Of a stretch of DNA of 64,000 nucleotides, positions 37,642-46,944 are shown in pieces. The position numbers and the translations under genes are program-made. The DNA lies in contig NZ_AP018178.1 in NCBI RefSeq assembly GCF_002368195.1, positions 7,328,645 through 7,392,644 of the forward strand. The letters run 5' to 3'. Under the pieces are notes generated by a model. That model searched no databases. It saw only the letters and a list, made by a program, of their open reading frames with translations, and was not told the DNA's origin. How positions within the stretch are numbered: the stretch's first letter is position 1; every line of letters starts with the position of its first letter. Source of the stretch: Calothrix sp. NIES-2100 (GTDB lineage: Bacteria > Cyanobacteriota > Cyanobacteriia > Cyanobacteriales > Nostocaceae).

Positions 37642-38622
37642 ATGAATCAACGAATACTTTTAATTGTCGCCACCGCTACCCTGTTGATTTTAGGATTTTT
37701 ATCTTTAGGAAGCTACATAGCTTGGTTCTGGCCTCTAGAACTACTCGCTCATTTTCGAGTTCATTATTTAATCATATCGTTAATCATCACCAGTATTTTA
37801 GGTATTCTTTGGAAAACTCGCCAAATTAAAAGTAAAGTTATAGTTATTGCCGCCTTATTACTGGTGGGCTTAAACATAATTGAGGTGCTTCCTTGGTATT
37901 TACCTCATGCACAACAGTTAGCTGGAAATGCAACCAACCAAATTCGGCTTTTATCTTTTAACATTAATACCCAAAATTATAATTATCAAGAAATTATTAA
38001 TGTAGTGCAGGATAATCAACCTGATGCAGCTTTATTGATTGAAATTGATCCAACTGCTTTTGAAAGTTTAAAGATAGGTTTAAAAAATACTTTACCTTAT
38101 ACTTTTAGAAGTCCTGGTGGTGGACTTGCTCTATTTAGCCGCTTACCTATTCAAGATGTGAATGCAGACAATTTTAATGGCAAAGGCGGTCATAACCTCA
38201 TAGCAACCTTAACAGTAAATAAACAGCCTATTAAGTTAATTGGCACTCATCCCTTGATACCGATAAAACGCAATACCTTTCACAGCCGTAATCTTCAGTT
38301 AGCAGCATTGAGTGATTATATTCACCAACTCAATCAGCCATTAATTATTATGGGAGATTTTAACTTAACACCGTGGTCGCCTTATTATCGAAAATTTATC
38401 AATAAAACAAATTTGCATAACACTCGCTTAGGTTTTGGCATTTTACCAAGCTGGCCCCGACCAGCAACTCACGTCAATCTACCAAGCTGGGTCATTCCGC
38501 TGATGAATATTCCTATTGACCACTGCTTCGTCAGCAAGCACTTTCGTGTATCTCGAATTTATACAGGAACAAATGCCAATTCTGACCATGCACCATTAAT
38601 TACTGACTTAGTTTTAAGTTAA
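37642..38622 (+). CDS. Endonuclease/exonuclease/phosphatase family membrane protein
   Basis: A 326-residue protein. Three N-terminal hydrophobic segments (about 5-30, 40-58 and 66-82) anchor an EEP domain. The EEP motifs are present: LLSFNINTQN, LLIEID (metal Glu), MGDFNLTPWS (catalytic Asp/Asn) and NSDHAPLITDL (SDH, catalytic His). Family members cleave phosphodiesters in nucleic acids, lipids or small molecules. Membrane anchoring with a probably extracytoplasmic domain suggests scavenging or lipid hydrolysis, but no substrate can be assigned. Confidence 0.87.
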   Translation: MNQRILLIVATATLLILGFLSLGSYIAWFWPLELLAHFRVHYLIISLIITSILGILWKTRQIKSKVIVIAALLLVGLNIIEVLPWYLPHAQQLAGNATNQIRLLSFNINTQNYNYQEIINVVQDNQPDAALLIEIDPTAFESLKIGLKNTLPYTFRSPGGGLALFSRLPIQDVNADNFNGKGGHNLIATLTVNKQPIKLIGTHPLIPIKRNTFHSRNLQLAALSDYIHQLNQPLIIMGDFNLTPWSPYYRKFINKTNLHNTRLGFGILPSWPRPATHVNLPSWVIPLMNIPIDHCFVSKHFRVSRIYTGTNANSDHAPLITDLVLS

Positions 38623-38627
38623 CTAGA

Positions 38628-38646
38628 ACTTACGCAAAGCGTAAGT
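38628..38646. terminator. Hairpin between convergent genes
   Basis: ACTTACGC (38628-38635) and GCGTAAGT (38639-38646) form an 8-bp perfect stem with a 3-base loop, six bases after the EEP gene stop. It has no clear T-tract. It is followed by ATTACGAATTACGAA repeats and could serve both converging genes. Confidence 0.45.
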
Positions 38647-38709
38647 CCTATTAATTACGAATTACGAACTCGTACTGAGCGAAGTCGAAGTATTACGAAT
38701 TACGAATTA

Positions 38710-40098
38710 TTAATCTCTTTTTCTTCTCCAGGGACCCCAAATTGCCAGTGTAATCCCAGGAGTCTGGATATTGACAAACAAGGTATCACCATCCGGCGAG
38801 AAGCAAGCACCAGCAAATTCACTTTCGTTAACAGCATTTGCGGCAAACTTATAGAGTTCACCTTTCTGATTAACGCCGATCACAAATTCCGTATCGCTGC
38901 CATCTTCGCATAAGAAGAGATCGCCGAAAGGAGCGACAGTAATGTTATCAGGAAAATTCAGTTCCTCACTACTGGTAGATTCCACAATCAAGGTGAGAGT
39001 GCCACGATTCGGGTCATGTTTGTTGGGTTTATAAGCAAAAACCTGTCCTTGTCCGACATCGCCACCATTGGTACAGGTAAAGTAAATTAAGCCATTGCCA
39101 TACCAAGCGCCTTCACCTCGCGAGAAGATGGCAGCACCTTTACTTTGTCCTTGATAGCGCACAGAAGCAGTTAAGTCATTAGTATCAGGATCAACATTAT
39201 CAATCTTTACCCATTTGACCGGCAATGGTTGGTTTTTATATTGGAGAAAATTCTTGCCAGTATTAACTGTTGGCATTCCTTCAATAACTAATGCCTCAAG
39301 CACTCCACCAGCACGCAGGTTACGTTTTTCATGGGGACGGAAGCGATAAAAACAGCTATTTCCGTCATCTTCAGTTTGATATACCCATCCAGTTCTCGGA
39401 TCAATGGCGACAGCTTCATGGTTAAAGCGTCCCATTGCAACCAGAGGAATAGGTTGAGCAACTCGAATATCTGCTGTTGCTGGAACTTCAAAGTTATAGC
39501 CATGCTTCTTGGTGGCTGTATTATTTGGCGCAGGAATAGTCAAATTCTCTTCGCAGCTAATCCAAGAACCCCAAGGAGTAGGGCCACCAGCACAGTTACG
39601 AATAGTCCCTGCGAGAGAAACAAAATGCTTTTTCACCCGACGCTTCCGAGAATCAATCACCAGCGTTGTTGTCCCGCCGCCAAGTTGGTCATATAGTGGG
39701 GAGGCAACTAGTCCACTAGAATTACTAGGATTCAACTCGTGATTTCGCACCACAATTATCGAGTTTCTGGGGCCATCAAAAGTAGCCATACCATCATGAT
39801 TACCTCGCACTAGTGCCCCATCATCCATAGTTTGGCCTGTATAGGATATTGCGGTGTAGTTAAAATCTGGGGGAAGTTTCAGTAAGGGAGTAGTTCCCAA
39901 GTCAATTCCACCAACATTAACACCAGCAAGTTCATCCACATTTATCGGCATCTTTGGCTCTAATGGGCCATAACCAATTCCTCTGGGGACTTTACCATTA
40001 GCAGTTCTGGCATAAAAAGCTTCCAAAGGAGAAAGCATCGTCACACCAATAGCACTCGCACCAGCTAACTGGAAAAATTTTCGTCTTGATAAGTTCAT
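38710..40098 (-). CDS. PhoX-family (DUF839) phosphatase-like protein, Tat-exported
   Basis: A 462-residue protein with a twin-arginine signal peptide (SRRKFFQLAGASAIG) and a cleavage region near 30-35. The mature protein matches the PhoX/DUF839 beta-propeller: IVVRNHELNP, WGSWISCEEN (with conserved Glu), HEAVAIDPRTGWVYQTEDD and a C-terminal DGDTLFVNIQTPG block. Family enzymes are Ca/Fe-dependent alkaline phosphatases active in the periplasm. The Cys and Glu ligands seem present but the full ligand set was not checked. No obvious pho-box was identified upstream. Confidence 0.87.
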   Translation of the reverse strand: MNLSRRKFFQLAGASAIGVTMLSPLEAFYARTANGKVPRGIGYGPLEPKMPINVDELAGVNVGGIDLGTTPLLKLPPDFNYTAISYTGQTMDDGALVRGNHDGMATFDGPRNSIIVVRNHELNPSNSSGLVASPLYDQLGGGTTTLVIDSRKRRVKKHFVSLAGTIRNCAGGPTPWGSWISCEENLTIPAPNNTATKKHGYNFEVPATADIRVAQPIPLVAMGRFNHEAVAIDPRTGWVYQTEDDGNSCFYRFRPHEKRNLRAGGVLEALVIEGMPTVNTGKNFLQYKNQPLPVKWVKIDNVDPDTNDLTASVRYQGQSKGAAIFSRGEGAWYGNGLIYFTCTNGGDVGQGQVFAYKPNKHDPNRGTLTLIVESTSSEELNFPDNITVAPFGDLFLCEDGSDTEFVIGVNQKGELYKFAANAVNESEFAGACFSPDGDTLFVNIQTPGITLAIWGPWRRKRD

Positions 40099-40326
40099 AC
40101 TTTAGAGGAGATTCAGCAAAACTCAGAAGTTTCAAAATCCTATGAATCTCTTGTTAATAAATAAGTAAGGCAAAGTTAAGATTGAGTCTTCAGTGCCAAA
40201 TATATATGCAGTTATTAGAAAGCAATTATCAAAATTTGCTCCCGAAATATTCTTTATTTAATAAATTAAAAAATATTTAATATATGGTAAAATATACGTA
40301 ATTTATGATATATAAAATAAGTTTTT

Positions 40327-41019
40327 TTAGCCAATAGTATCTGGATCAATCCCTAATTCTCGCAGTTTTGCTGCTAAGCGATCGCTTCTTTGCTTTTCTT
40401 GTTCAGCGCGTTGCTTTTCTTGTTGAGCAAGTTCTTCTGGTGTTACAACTAGTTGTCCTTCAGCAGTGAAAAAGCGTAACTTTTCTTGTTCAACTCCCAA
40501 ATATAACTCTAGTTGCTGACTCCACAACCAACCTTGAGTATTAGGTTCTATTGCTTGATACTTACCAGCTATCAATACAAATCCAGCAAATTCTAAATTA
40601 TGAGGATCGAACCAGAAGTATTCCGGTGTACGAAAGGTATCCTGATAAATCTGTTTCTTCAAGCCTTTATCAGTTAAAGCTGTGGAATTGGATAACAGTT
40701 CGATAATCACATTGGGATACTTGCCATCTTCTTCCCAAACAACCCAACTTTTACGAGGTTTGCGTTCAGTTCCTAGCACCACAAAAAAATCTGGGCCGCG
40801 AAAATCTTCTGATTTGCGCTGGCGTGGGCTGTAATAAATTGTAATATTGCCGGACGCATAAAAGTCATTGCGGTTTCGCCACAACAACTCAAGACATTGG
40901 ATCAGCAACGTCATTTGTAGACGATGTAAGTCAGTTTCCAAAGGCGGTTCGTCACTGTATAAATCCCCTGGGGGAAATATAACATTTTCTGGGGTAGCTA
41001 AATCTTCGGCAACAGACAT
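40327..41019 (-). CDS. Uma2 family endonuclease-like protein
   Basis: A 230-residue protein of the Uma2 (DUF820) family, a PD-(D/E)XK-like fold much expanded in cyanobacteria. It has YYSPRQRKSEDFRGPDFFVV and the downstream NVIIELLSNST core. The C-terminal tail is a charged EQEKQRAEQEKQRSDRLA coiled segment. Nuclease activity is predicted from the fold only. Monocistronic. Confidence 0.88.
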   Translation of the reverse strand: MSVAEDLATPENVIFPPGDLYSDEPPLETDLHRLQMTLLIQCLELLWRNRNDFYASGNITIYYSPRQRKSEDFRGPDFFVVLGTERKPRKSWVVWEEDGKYPNVIIELLSNSTALTDKGLKKQIYQDTFRTPEYFWFDPHNLEFAGFVLIAGKYQAIEPNTQGWLWSQQLELYLGVEQEKLRFFTAEGQLVVTPEELAQQEKQRAEQEKQRSDRLAAKLRELGIDPDTIG

Positions 41020-41197
41020 GGCGTTAAGTGTCTCAGTGCTATAAGTTTAGCGTAGCAGCGAAGAGCGATCGCCTACCTCCGACATCCGATAAACTCAAAG
41101 GTTAAATCATCATATTTAAAATATCTAATTTAACAGATGCTTGAGAATGCTTGCCTGTTAATAATCTTATATAATTTTATTATTACTCGATAATAAA

Positions 41198-41941
41198 TCA
41201 AATTTCTATACAAAATTCCGGCTCAAAAAAAGTATTTAATTCATCAGGATATCCGCGCGGATTACAAATAATGCGGGTGGAGCTAATTCTATAATCTAAA
41301 TGCTTGTGAATATGACCATGAATCCATAACGTAGCATCCGATTCATCAACAAAATCATCTAAATTTGAGGCATATGCAGCACTTAGGATATCTTCTTGAT
41401 GTTGTGAATGTAGAGATTTTTTACTTGGAGCATGGTGGGTAACAACTACAATTTTTTCAGACAAGCTAGATAAAGTATTTTTTAACCAACTAACTGATTT
41501 TCTATGAATTTCTACTGTATCAATAGGTTTTAATTTTGAGTAGTGAGGGTCTAATCTAATCTTTTTAAAATCAGTCAGATTTTGACTAGCTTCATAACTA
41601 GCAATATGTGCATTATCAAAAAGTTTAAAATCAGTCCATAAAGTACAACCTAGAAAAGTTACATCTTTAATAGTTACCCAATCATTTTCTAAAATATAAA
41701 CGTTAGTCCCTGAGGCATAATTTTTGAGTTTTTTCACTAGCTTAGGATAGGCACTACCATAATATTCATGATTACCTAATACATAAATAACAGGTTTATT
41801 TTGAATATTTTCAATTGCCCATTTCACTCCTTTTTCTCTTAAATGTATATCTCCAGCCAAGACGATAACATCAGCATCTGTAACAAAAATAGTAAAAGGC
41901 TGAAATTCAATGTGTAAATCACTATATATTTGAATTTTCAT
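41198..41941 (-). CDS. Metallophosphoesterase
   Basis: A 247-residue calcineurin-like phosphoesterase. The dimetal motifs are complete: DLHIEF (D-x-H), LAGDIH (GD), LGNHEYY (GNHE), VVTHHAPS (H) and IHGHIHKH (GHxH). I chose ATG 41941; the frame opens at a TTG two codons earlier. It starts 16 bases after the MuiA-like gene ends on the same strand, so the two are probably one transcript. The substrate is unknown. Confidence 0.9.
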   Translation of the reverse strand: MKIQIYSDLHIEFQPFTIFVTDADVIVLAGDIHLREKGVKWAIENIQNKPVIYVLGNHEYYGSAYPKLVKKLKNYASGTNVYILENDWVTIKDVTFLGCTLWTDFKLFDNAHIASYEASQNLTDFKKIRLDPHYSKLKPIDTVEIHRKSVSWLKNTLSSLSEKIVVVTHHAPSKKSLHSQHQEDILSAAYASNLDDFVDESDATLWIHGHIHKHLDYRISSTRIICNPRGYPDELNTFFEPEFCIEI

Positions 41942-41957
41942 AATCAAATATCAAATT

Positions 41958-43583
41958 TTAAATATCCAAGCCAATAACTGTTAATTCAGGTGGATTCTCA
42001 ACAGTAAATTGATAAGATATTTCTCTTCTTTCTTGTGCAGGTAGAGTTAACTCCCATACCAAAATCCCCATTTCTCCCAGTTGAATTTGAGGACTCGTGC
42101 GGGTGAGACGTACCTTAATTTGCTCGTTACGACTAACTGGTAATTGTTCAGTGAGTGTGAGATGAGTATCTTGATTAAGCAAGTTAGTAATTATCAACCG
42201 ATAAGCATACGTAATCCGGCGTTGACTGCTCATCAATTTTTTGTCAACTTGACGCTCAACTAAATCACGCTCAATTTTTAAACCTTCATCAATTCCTAAA
42301 TTAATTTTGAATTCTTGCCCTGGTGGGATATTCTCTAAATTTGTTGTCCCGACAAACATATTGTCACGGAAAATATTTGCTTTTCCTGGTAACAAAGTTG
42401 CACCGTTGGCGCTATTTTTCACCTTAGCTTGGAGATAAGCAAAGCTGACTAACCGTGGCATTGCTATATAATCGCAGCTACTAGGATAATCATCATTAAA
42501 AATTGTAGTTTTATGGGGTGCGCCATCACTAGGAATGTTACCCCCACCATTGAGTTTAAATGTAACTACACTTCCTTCTTTGGATACTTCAGCAACAACA
42601 GTTTCAGCTTCTATGAGACTATCTTCTGAAAATTCATCTTCTTGTTCATCCATTGCACCAGCAGGCGCTGATTGAGCCGCCATCATGGGCATTTGTCTGA
42701 CTCTACGCTGCATAAATTCTGGTGACGGGCTGGGAGTATTTATATACCAAGGTTGGAGTTTTGGTGGGAGTGTACTTAATCCAGGTTTAGCTGTAGAAAG
42801 GGTGAGAGCTACACCTAGCCAATCTTCGCCTGTGCTTTGGGTTACTTCTGCTAAGTAAGTGAGATTGACAATATTGCTGGTATTGCTAAAGCGTAAGTCA
42901 TAAAGCGGAGTCCAACTGGCGCGATTCACCACATAAGAAAGCTCTAGCTCAAAGTCGCCTGCACCAGCAACTTCCACTGCGACAATTAAGTTCAAACTTT
43001 CTTTGGGGTGGGGTGTTTGGATTTTTTGCAGTGAGGCGCGAAGAACTTGTAACTCCTTTTCTAGTTCTTCTTGTTGGGTTTTGCATTCCCCAGAAGCGAT
43101 CGCATATTCACTATACTGGCTTCCCAAAAAATTGAGAAAATCTAGGGTTTCACTGAGGCTGAGATTTTTCCGCGACAAACTCTGAGAAAAGGGTTCTTCT
43201 GTCTTTTCCCGCAAGCCAGCGATAAAACTAGACTGCAAAGCTAAAGCATCGATTTGCGCTTGCAGGTGACGTTGTTCGGCTTCTAACTGCTGAATTTGTC
43301 TGGTTAGTTGGGCTACACGTTCTGCAACGGGTTCGGTAGTATAGATGCGATCGCTGCTGACACCCAACAAGCGCACCCCCACTGTACCCTTACCGCCAAT
43401 CCTCAACGAATCAGTTTCTAGCGTTACCGGTAATGAGGTAATGACTAATTCCTGTTCCCCTCCCGTTAAGGAAACCATACCCCGTCTTGTGACTAGGGCT
43501 TGATCGCTGTACACTGTCACAGTCACAATCTGGCTTTCTACAGTCTGGCGTAAACATGGCGTTTCTGGATTGTCAGTTGTCAT
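41958..43583 (-). CDS. MuiA-like protein (DUF4139/DUF4140)
   Basis: A 541-residue protein. The N-terminal DUF4140 region (VTVYSDQALVTRRG) is followed by a coiled coil (about 90-125) and the DUF4139 beta-rich domain (from about 210; YVVNRASWTPLYDLR, VTQSTGEDWLGV). It ends in a LPAQERREISYQFTVE segment. The family includes 'mucoidy inhibitor A' proteins of unknown biochemical role. No signal peptide is seen. The start codon and the first codons (ATGACAACTGACAA) belong to the heptamer repeat that fills the upstream region. Likely co-transcribed with the metallophosphoesterase downstream. Confidence 0.85.
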   Translation of the reverse strand: MTTDNPETPCLRQTVESQIVTVTVYSDQALVTRRGMVSLTGGEQELVITSLPVTLETDSLRIGGKGTVGVRLLGVSSDRIYTTEPVAERVAQLTRQIQQLEAEQRHLQAQIDALALQSSFIAGLREKTEEPFSQSLSRKNLSLSETLDFLNFLGSQYSEYAIASGECKTQQEELEKELQVLRASLQKIQTPHPKESLNLIVAVEVAGAGDFELELSYVVNRASWTPLYDLRFSNTSNIVNLTYLAEVTQSTGEDWLGVALTLSTAKPGLSTLPPKLQPWYINTPSPSPEFMQRRVRQMPMMAAQSAPAGAMDEQEDEFSEDSLIEAETVVAEVSKEGSVVTFKLNGGGNIPSDGAPHKTTIFNDDYPSSCDYIAMPRLVSFAYLQAKVKNSANGATLLPGKANIFRDNMFVGTTNLENIPPGQEFKINLGIDEGLKIERDLVERQVDKKLMSSQRRITYAYRLIITNLLNQDTHLTLTEQLPVSRNEQIKVRLTRTSPQIQLGEMGILVWELTLPAQERREISYQFTVENPPELTVIGLDI

Positions 43584-43739
43584 TTGTCAGTTGTCAGTTG
43601 TTATTTGTCATTTGTCAATTCGGCAATAGACAACAGTCTCCTCTCCTCCCGGTCGCCGAGGGTCGCTCGGCGCTGCTCCCCTGCTCCCGGTCGCCGAGCA
43701 AAGCCGTTTGCGTAGCGTCTCGCAGAGAGGCGCTAGCCC
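43584..43739. repeat. Heptamer and GC-rich dispersed repeats
   Basis: On the minus strand AATGACAAATGACAACTGACA-type units (43584-43620, described in part) lead directly into the muiA start. Then follow CGGTCGCCGAG repeats and the GCGTAGCGTCTCGCAGAGAG unit (43690-43735), related to the repeat at about 8210-8330. Confidence 0.75.
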
Positions 43740-44699
43740 CTAGCTCATAACCCCTTCTTCATCCTTGACTTGCTCAAAAGTACCCCAGGCAAAAGAAGTA
43801 TTTTGCTCAATAAAATTCCTTGCCGCATTAATCAGGTAATCATAATAGGTACGAGCGACAATCGATAGCTGCTTACCAGAAGGGTGAACCATGTACCAAG
43901 TGCGTTTAATGGGAAAATGCTGTACATCCAGAATGCTGAACTCAGAAGTGTCGGGAATTAAGGTATGACGAGATAAAACCGAAATTCCTAAACCCCCGGC
44001 GATCGCTTGTTTAATTGCTTCATTGCTTCCTAATTCCAGCTTCACGTTCACTGTGACTTCATGTTCATCAAATAAGCTTTGCACAGCACGACGGGTTCCT
44101 GAACCTGGTTCTCGCATAATAAAAGGTTCTTGGGCAAGACGTTGGATGGGAATGTTTTTCTCTTTTGATAGTGGATGATTAATGGGAGCAACAACAACCA
44201 AGGGATTATCTAAAAATGGCTGGCAATTCACATCAATATTTTCTGGGACTTGGCTCATAATATACAAGTCGTCCATATTATTCACCATTCTCTCTAAAAT
44301 CCGCTCGTGGTTTGTTACTTGCAGCGAGATATCTATTCCGGGATAAAGTTGGCAAAATGGCCCCAATAAACGCGGAACAAAATATTTTGCTGTTGTAATG
44401 ACTGCCAATTTTAATTGACCCTGTTTTAGCCCTTTTAAATCTGCTACTTTCATTTCAAATTGGGCTATCGTCTCAAAAATCTGCCGACAAGTAGCAAACA
44501 ATTCCCGTCCTGCTTCGGTCAAATATAGGCGCTTACCCACCTGCTCAAATAAAGGCAAACCAACTGATTTTGTTAATTGCTTGATCTGCATGGAAACGGT
44601 GGGTTGGGTGAGGAACAATTCCTCAGCAGCACGAGTAAAGCTACCGTGTCTTGCTGCCGCCTCGAACACCTTCAACTGGTGTAGCGTCGCTTGGTTCAA
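43740..44699 (-). CDS. rbcR: LysR-type regulator, RbcR-like
   Basis: A 319-residue LysR-family regulator. The N-terminal winged helix-turn-helix (FEAAARHGSFTRAAEELF...TQPTVSMQIKQL) precedes a periplasmic-binding-type effector domain (about 92-300). Its place directly after the ccm operon on the same strand, and its N-terminus, fit the RbcR/CmpR/NdhR group that controls Rubisco, carboxysome and CO2-uptake genes in response to carbon-limitation metabolites. Assignment to RbcR over CcmR/NdhR rests on this context and remembered synteny with Anabaena sp. PCC 7120. Its targets probably include the 49721-50313 divergent promoter region. Confidence 0.85.
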   Translation of the reverse strand: MNQATLHQLKVFEAAARHGSFTRAAEELFLTQPTVSMQIKQLTKSVGLPLFEQVGKRLYLTEAGRELFATCRQIFETIAQFEMKVADLKGLKQGQLKLAVITTAKYFVPRLLGPFCQLYPGIDISLQVTNHERILERMVNNMDDLYIMSQVPENIDVNCQPFLDNPLVVVAPINHPLSKEKNIPIQRLAQEPFIMREPGSGTRRAVQSLFDEHEVTVNVKLELGSNEAIKQAIAGGLGISVLSRHTLIPDTSEFSILDVQHFPIKRTWYMVHPSGKQLSIVARTYYDYLINAARNFIEQNTSFAWGTFEQVKDEEGVMS

Positions 44700-44984
44700 G
44701 GGTGATTCTCCTCTAATAGCGATACTTTTGATATAAATCTAGTATCACTGAACACTTGCATTAGCGATAGCATTGCTCATACAAAAGTTATGATTCATAT
44801 CTATAGATATTACTCTATGAATCCTATTACGAGTTAGATCTTTTCCTTATAGACTGAAACAGTTATTATCAGAACAACAAAGCAAAGCGTAAGATGCCTT
44901 CCAGCTCAAGATGAATGCTGAATATTGAATCCTGAATGCGGATTGCCTACAGTCCATCATTCCTAATTCATCATTCACCATTCA

Positions 44985-45773
44985 TCATTCTTCTAAAAAC
45001 TCTTCTAAAACTTTGACGGGTAACTGGGCTAAATCTGGCAACTGAAGCGGTTCGACGATTTCGGCAACTTGCTCTCTGATATTCACCGGTAAATTGATTG
45101 GTTGACGGTGTTCTATCCAGCAGCTTGCTAATGGTAGCGTCTGCTCCAATTCATCTAAAGGCCGAGGAATCACCATTACTGCGTTCAACTCTCCAATGCG
45201 TTCTGCCTCATACATCCCTGCTTCCACTGCTACTGCAACATTTGCTACTGAGCCACGAATAATGGCTGTACACAATCCTGCACCAATTTTTTCATACGCT
45301 GCTAAATGCACATCAGCTGATTTCAGCATGGCATCACAGGCTCCTACCATCGCCGGAAATCCCCGCGTTTCCACCAAACCAACGGCTTGGTTACTCAAAC
45401 GGCTGTAATTTCCGTCTTCCATGATTTTACTGAGTTTAGTAGTGATTGGCAGCACTATTTCCAAATTAGGATAAGGACGGGGAATGACTAAGCTAGAAAC
45501 CAATTGGCCAAACTGTTCGGCAGTTTGCACGCCAGCTTCTACAGCCAAACGCACATCGGCGATTCCACCCCGAACAATGGCTGTACAATGACCACCACCA
45601 ATTTTTTCATAACCAACTAAATGCACACCTGCTGATTTCAGCATCATGTCCGCAGTCCCGACGATCGCCGGAAAACTCAGGGTAGATACTAAACCCAAAG
45701 CAGTGTCCTTGAAGCTATCTCGCTGACGAGAGGCCTCAACAGTGCTAATAATTCTTTGATTAGATGTTTCCAT
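44985..45773 (-). CDS. ccmO: Carboxysome shell protein with tandem BMC domains (CcmO-like)
   Basis: 262 residues from ATG 45773, preceded by GGAG at seven bases; the frame opens seven codons earlier. Two bacterial-microcompartment domains are visible, each with an ALGLVSTLSFPAIVG/AVGLVETRGFPAMVG opening and a pore-region YEKIGGG / YEKIGAG motif. This is CcmO, a pseudo-hexameric (trimeric) shell facet protein of beta-carboxysomes. It is the last shell gene of the cluster, 146 bases after ccmN, with heptamer-like repeats (TTCATCCTT) in between. Completeness of both BMC domains indicates a functional protein. Confidence 0.92.
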   Translation of the reverse strand: METSNQRIISTVEASRQRDSFKDTALGLVSTLSFPAIVGTADMMLKSAGVHLVGYEKIGGGHCTAIVRGGIADVRLAVEAGVQTAEQFGQLVSSLVIPRPYPNLEIVLPITTKLSKIMEDGNYSRLSNQAVGLVETRGFPAMVGACDAMLKSADVHLAAYEKIGAGLCTAIIRGSVANVAVAVEAGMYEAERIGELNAVMVIPRPLDELEQTLPLASCWIEHRQPINLPVNIREQVAEIVEPLQLPDLAQLPVKVLEEFLEE

Positions 45774-45939
45774 ATGAAGTCTCCGGATACTCACAGCAAG
45801 GATAAAGGATAAAGAATGAAAACACTAAGACTAAAGCTAAGTGTTATATTTTTCGGGCCGAGTCTGGAACATATGAAAATTAAACTCCTAAATTAACTGG
45901 AATTTCATCCTTCATACTTCATACTTTAGCCTTCATCCT

Positions 45940-46728
45940 TCATCCTTCAGATGAGTGATCGTCAGAGATTGGTTCATTTAGAGATTGTCGATGGGGAAAC
46001 AATGTGACTAATAGTCTTTGAATGCTACCTGTACCATAAATTTGATTACCAAAACTGTTGGGTGATTCGGTAGCAGGTTTATTAGATTCTTGAGATTCTA
46101 CTGCTGCTTCTAAATTAGAAGCGCCCAACGCGGGATTTTCTTCTACAGCAGGAGATTCATCTGGCTCTTGAGTAGGAGGCACAGATTCGGAACTAGACTG
46201 GTGTTGTAATTCTAGGAAAATTCCAGCAGAGACGCTAGTGGAGGAAGTAGTTTTTTCCCCATTGCTACTTTGACTCTTGTTTCTTTGTCTCCCAATCAAA
46301 GTCTTTTGTTCTCTTGCCGCCTGCGGATTATTAGAAGCATTATTGGTTACTGGTTCCGGTTTTGTAGCACCAATCTGCCGACTGGAGTCTCCCAAAATTG
46401 AACCAGGTGGAATTACTTGTCCTGGCGCAACCGAACAGTGAAACACTGTTGTCGCTGAACCAATACAAGCATTTGTTCCGATTTTACCTTGACCAACCAT
46501 GAGAAAACCGGCTCCCAAGTTTGCTCCTGCTTCTATTTCTAGGGTTCCTTCATGAATTTGCAGAATCGACCCCATACCAATACAGACCCCAGGGCCAATG
46601 ATGATTTTGCTGTTTAAAGCCGCTTGGAGTATCACCCCTGGTGCGAGTACTGCACTCGGATGAATAGTCACCTCGCCACTAATATAAGATTCAAAGTTAT
46701 TGCTGAGGCGCAGTGGCGGCACAGACAT
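45940..46728 (-). CDS. ccmN: Carboxysome assembly protein CcmN
   Basis: About 262 residues (an in-frame GTG at 46740 would add four). The N-terminal half is a left-handed beta-helix of hexapeptide repeats (VTIHPSAVLAPGV... KIIIGPGVCIGMGS). A long Ser/Pro/Glu-rich linker follows, then a short C-terminal amphipathic segment, IYGTGSIQRLLVTLFPHR, typical of the encapsulation peptide. CcmN bridges the CcmM-Rubisco core to CcmK/CcmO shell proteins through that peptide. Its position between ccmM and ccmO is the standard one. Confidence 0.93.
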   Translation of the reverse strand: MSVPPLRLSNNFESYISGEVTIHPSAVLAPGVILQAALNSKIIIGPGVCIGMGSILQIHEGTLEIEAGANLGAGFLMVGQGKIGTNACIGSATTVFHCSVAPGQVIPPGSILGDSSRQIGATKPEPVTNNASNNPQAAREQKTLIGRQRNKSQSSNGEKTTSSTSVSAGIFLELQHQSSSESVPPTQEPDESPAVEENPALGASNLEAAVESQESNKPATESPNSFGNQIYGTGSIQRLLVTLFPHRQSLNEPISDDHSSEG

Positions 46729-46944
46729 GGAAATTGTCACCTCGGAAGCCGGAAAAATTAGAAACTTCTAAAGGATGAAGGATGTAGGGCGAAGCCCTTC
46801 CCGAAGGGTAGGGTGAAGGATGAAAAATCAAATTTATGGCGGATATGTGGTTTTGTAAATTTCTCAACAATTACAAAGATTTCAAGACTTAACTTACATT
46901 CCCTACCATTTCATACTTCATACTTCATACTTCATCCTTCACTG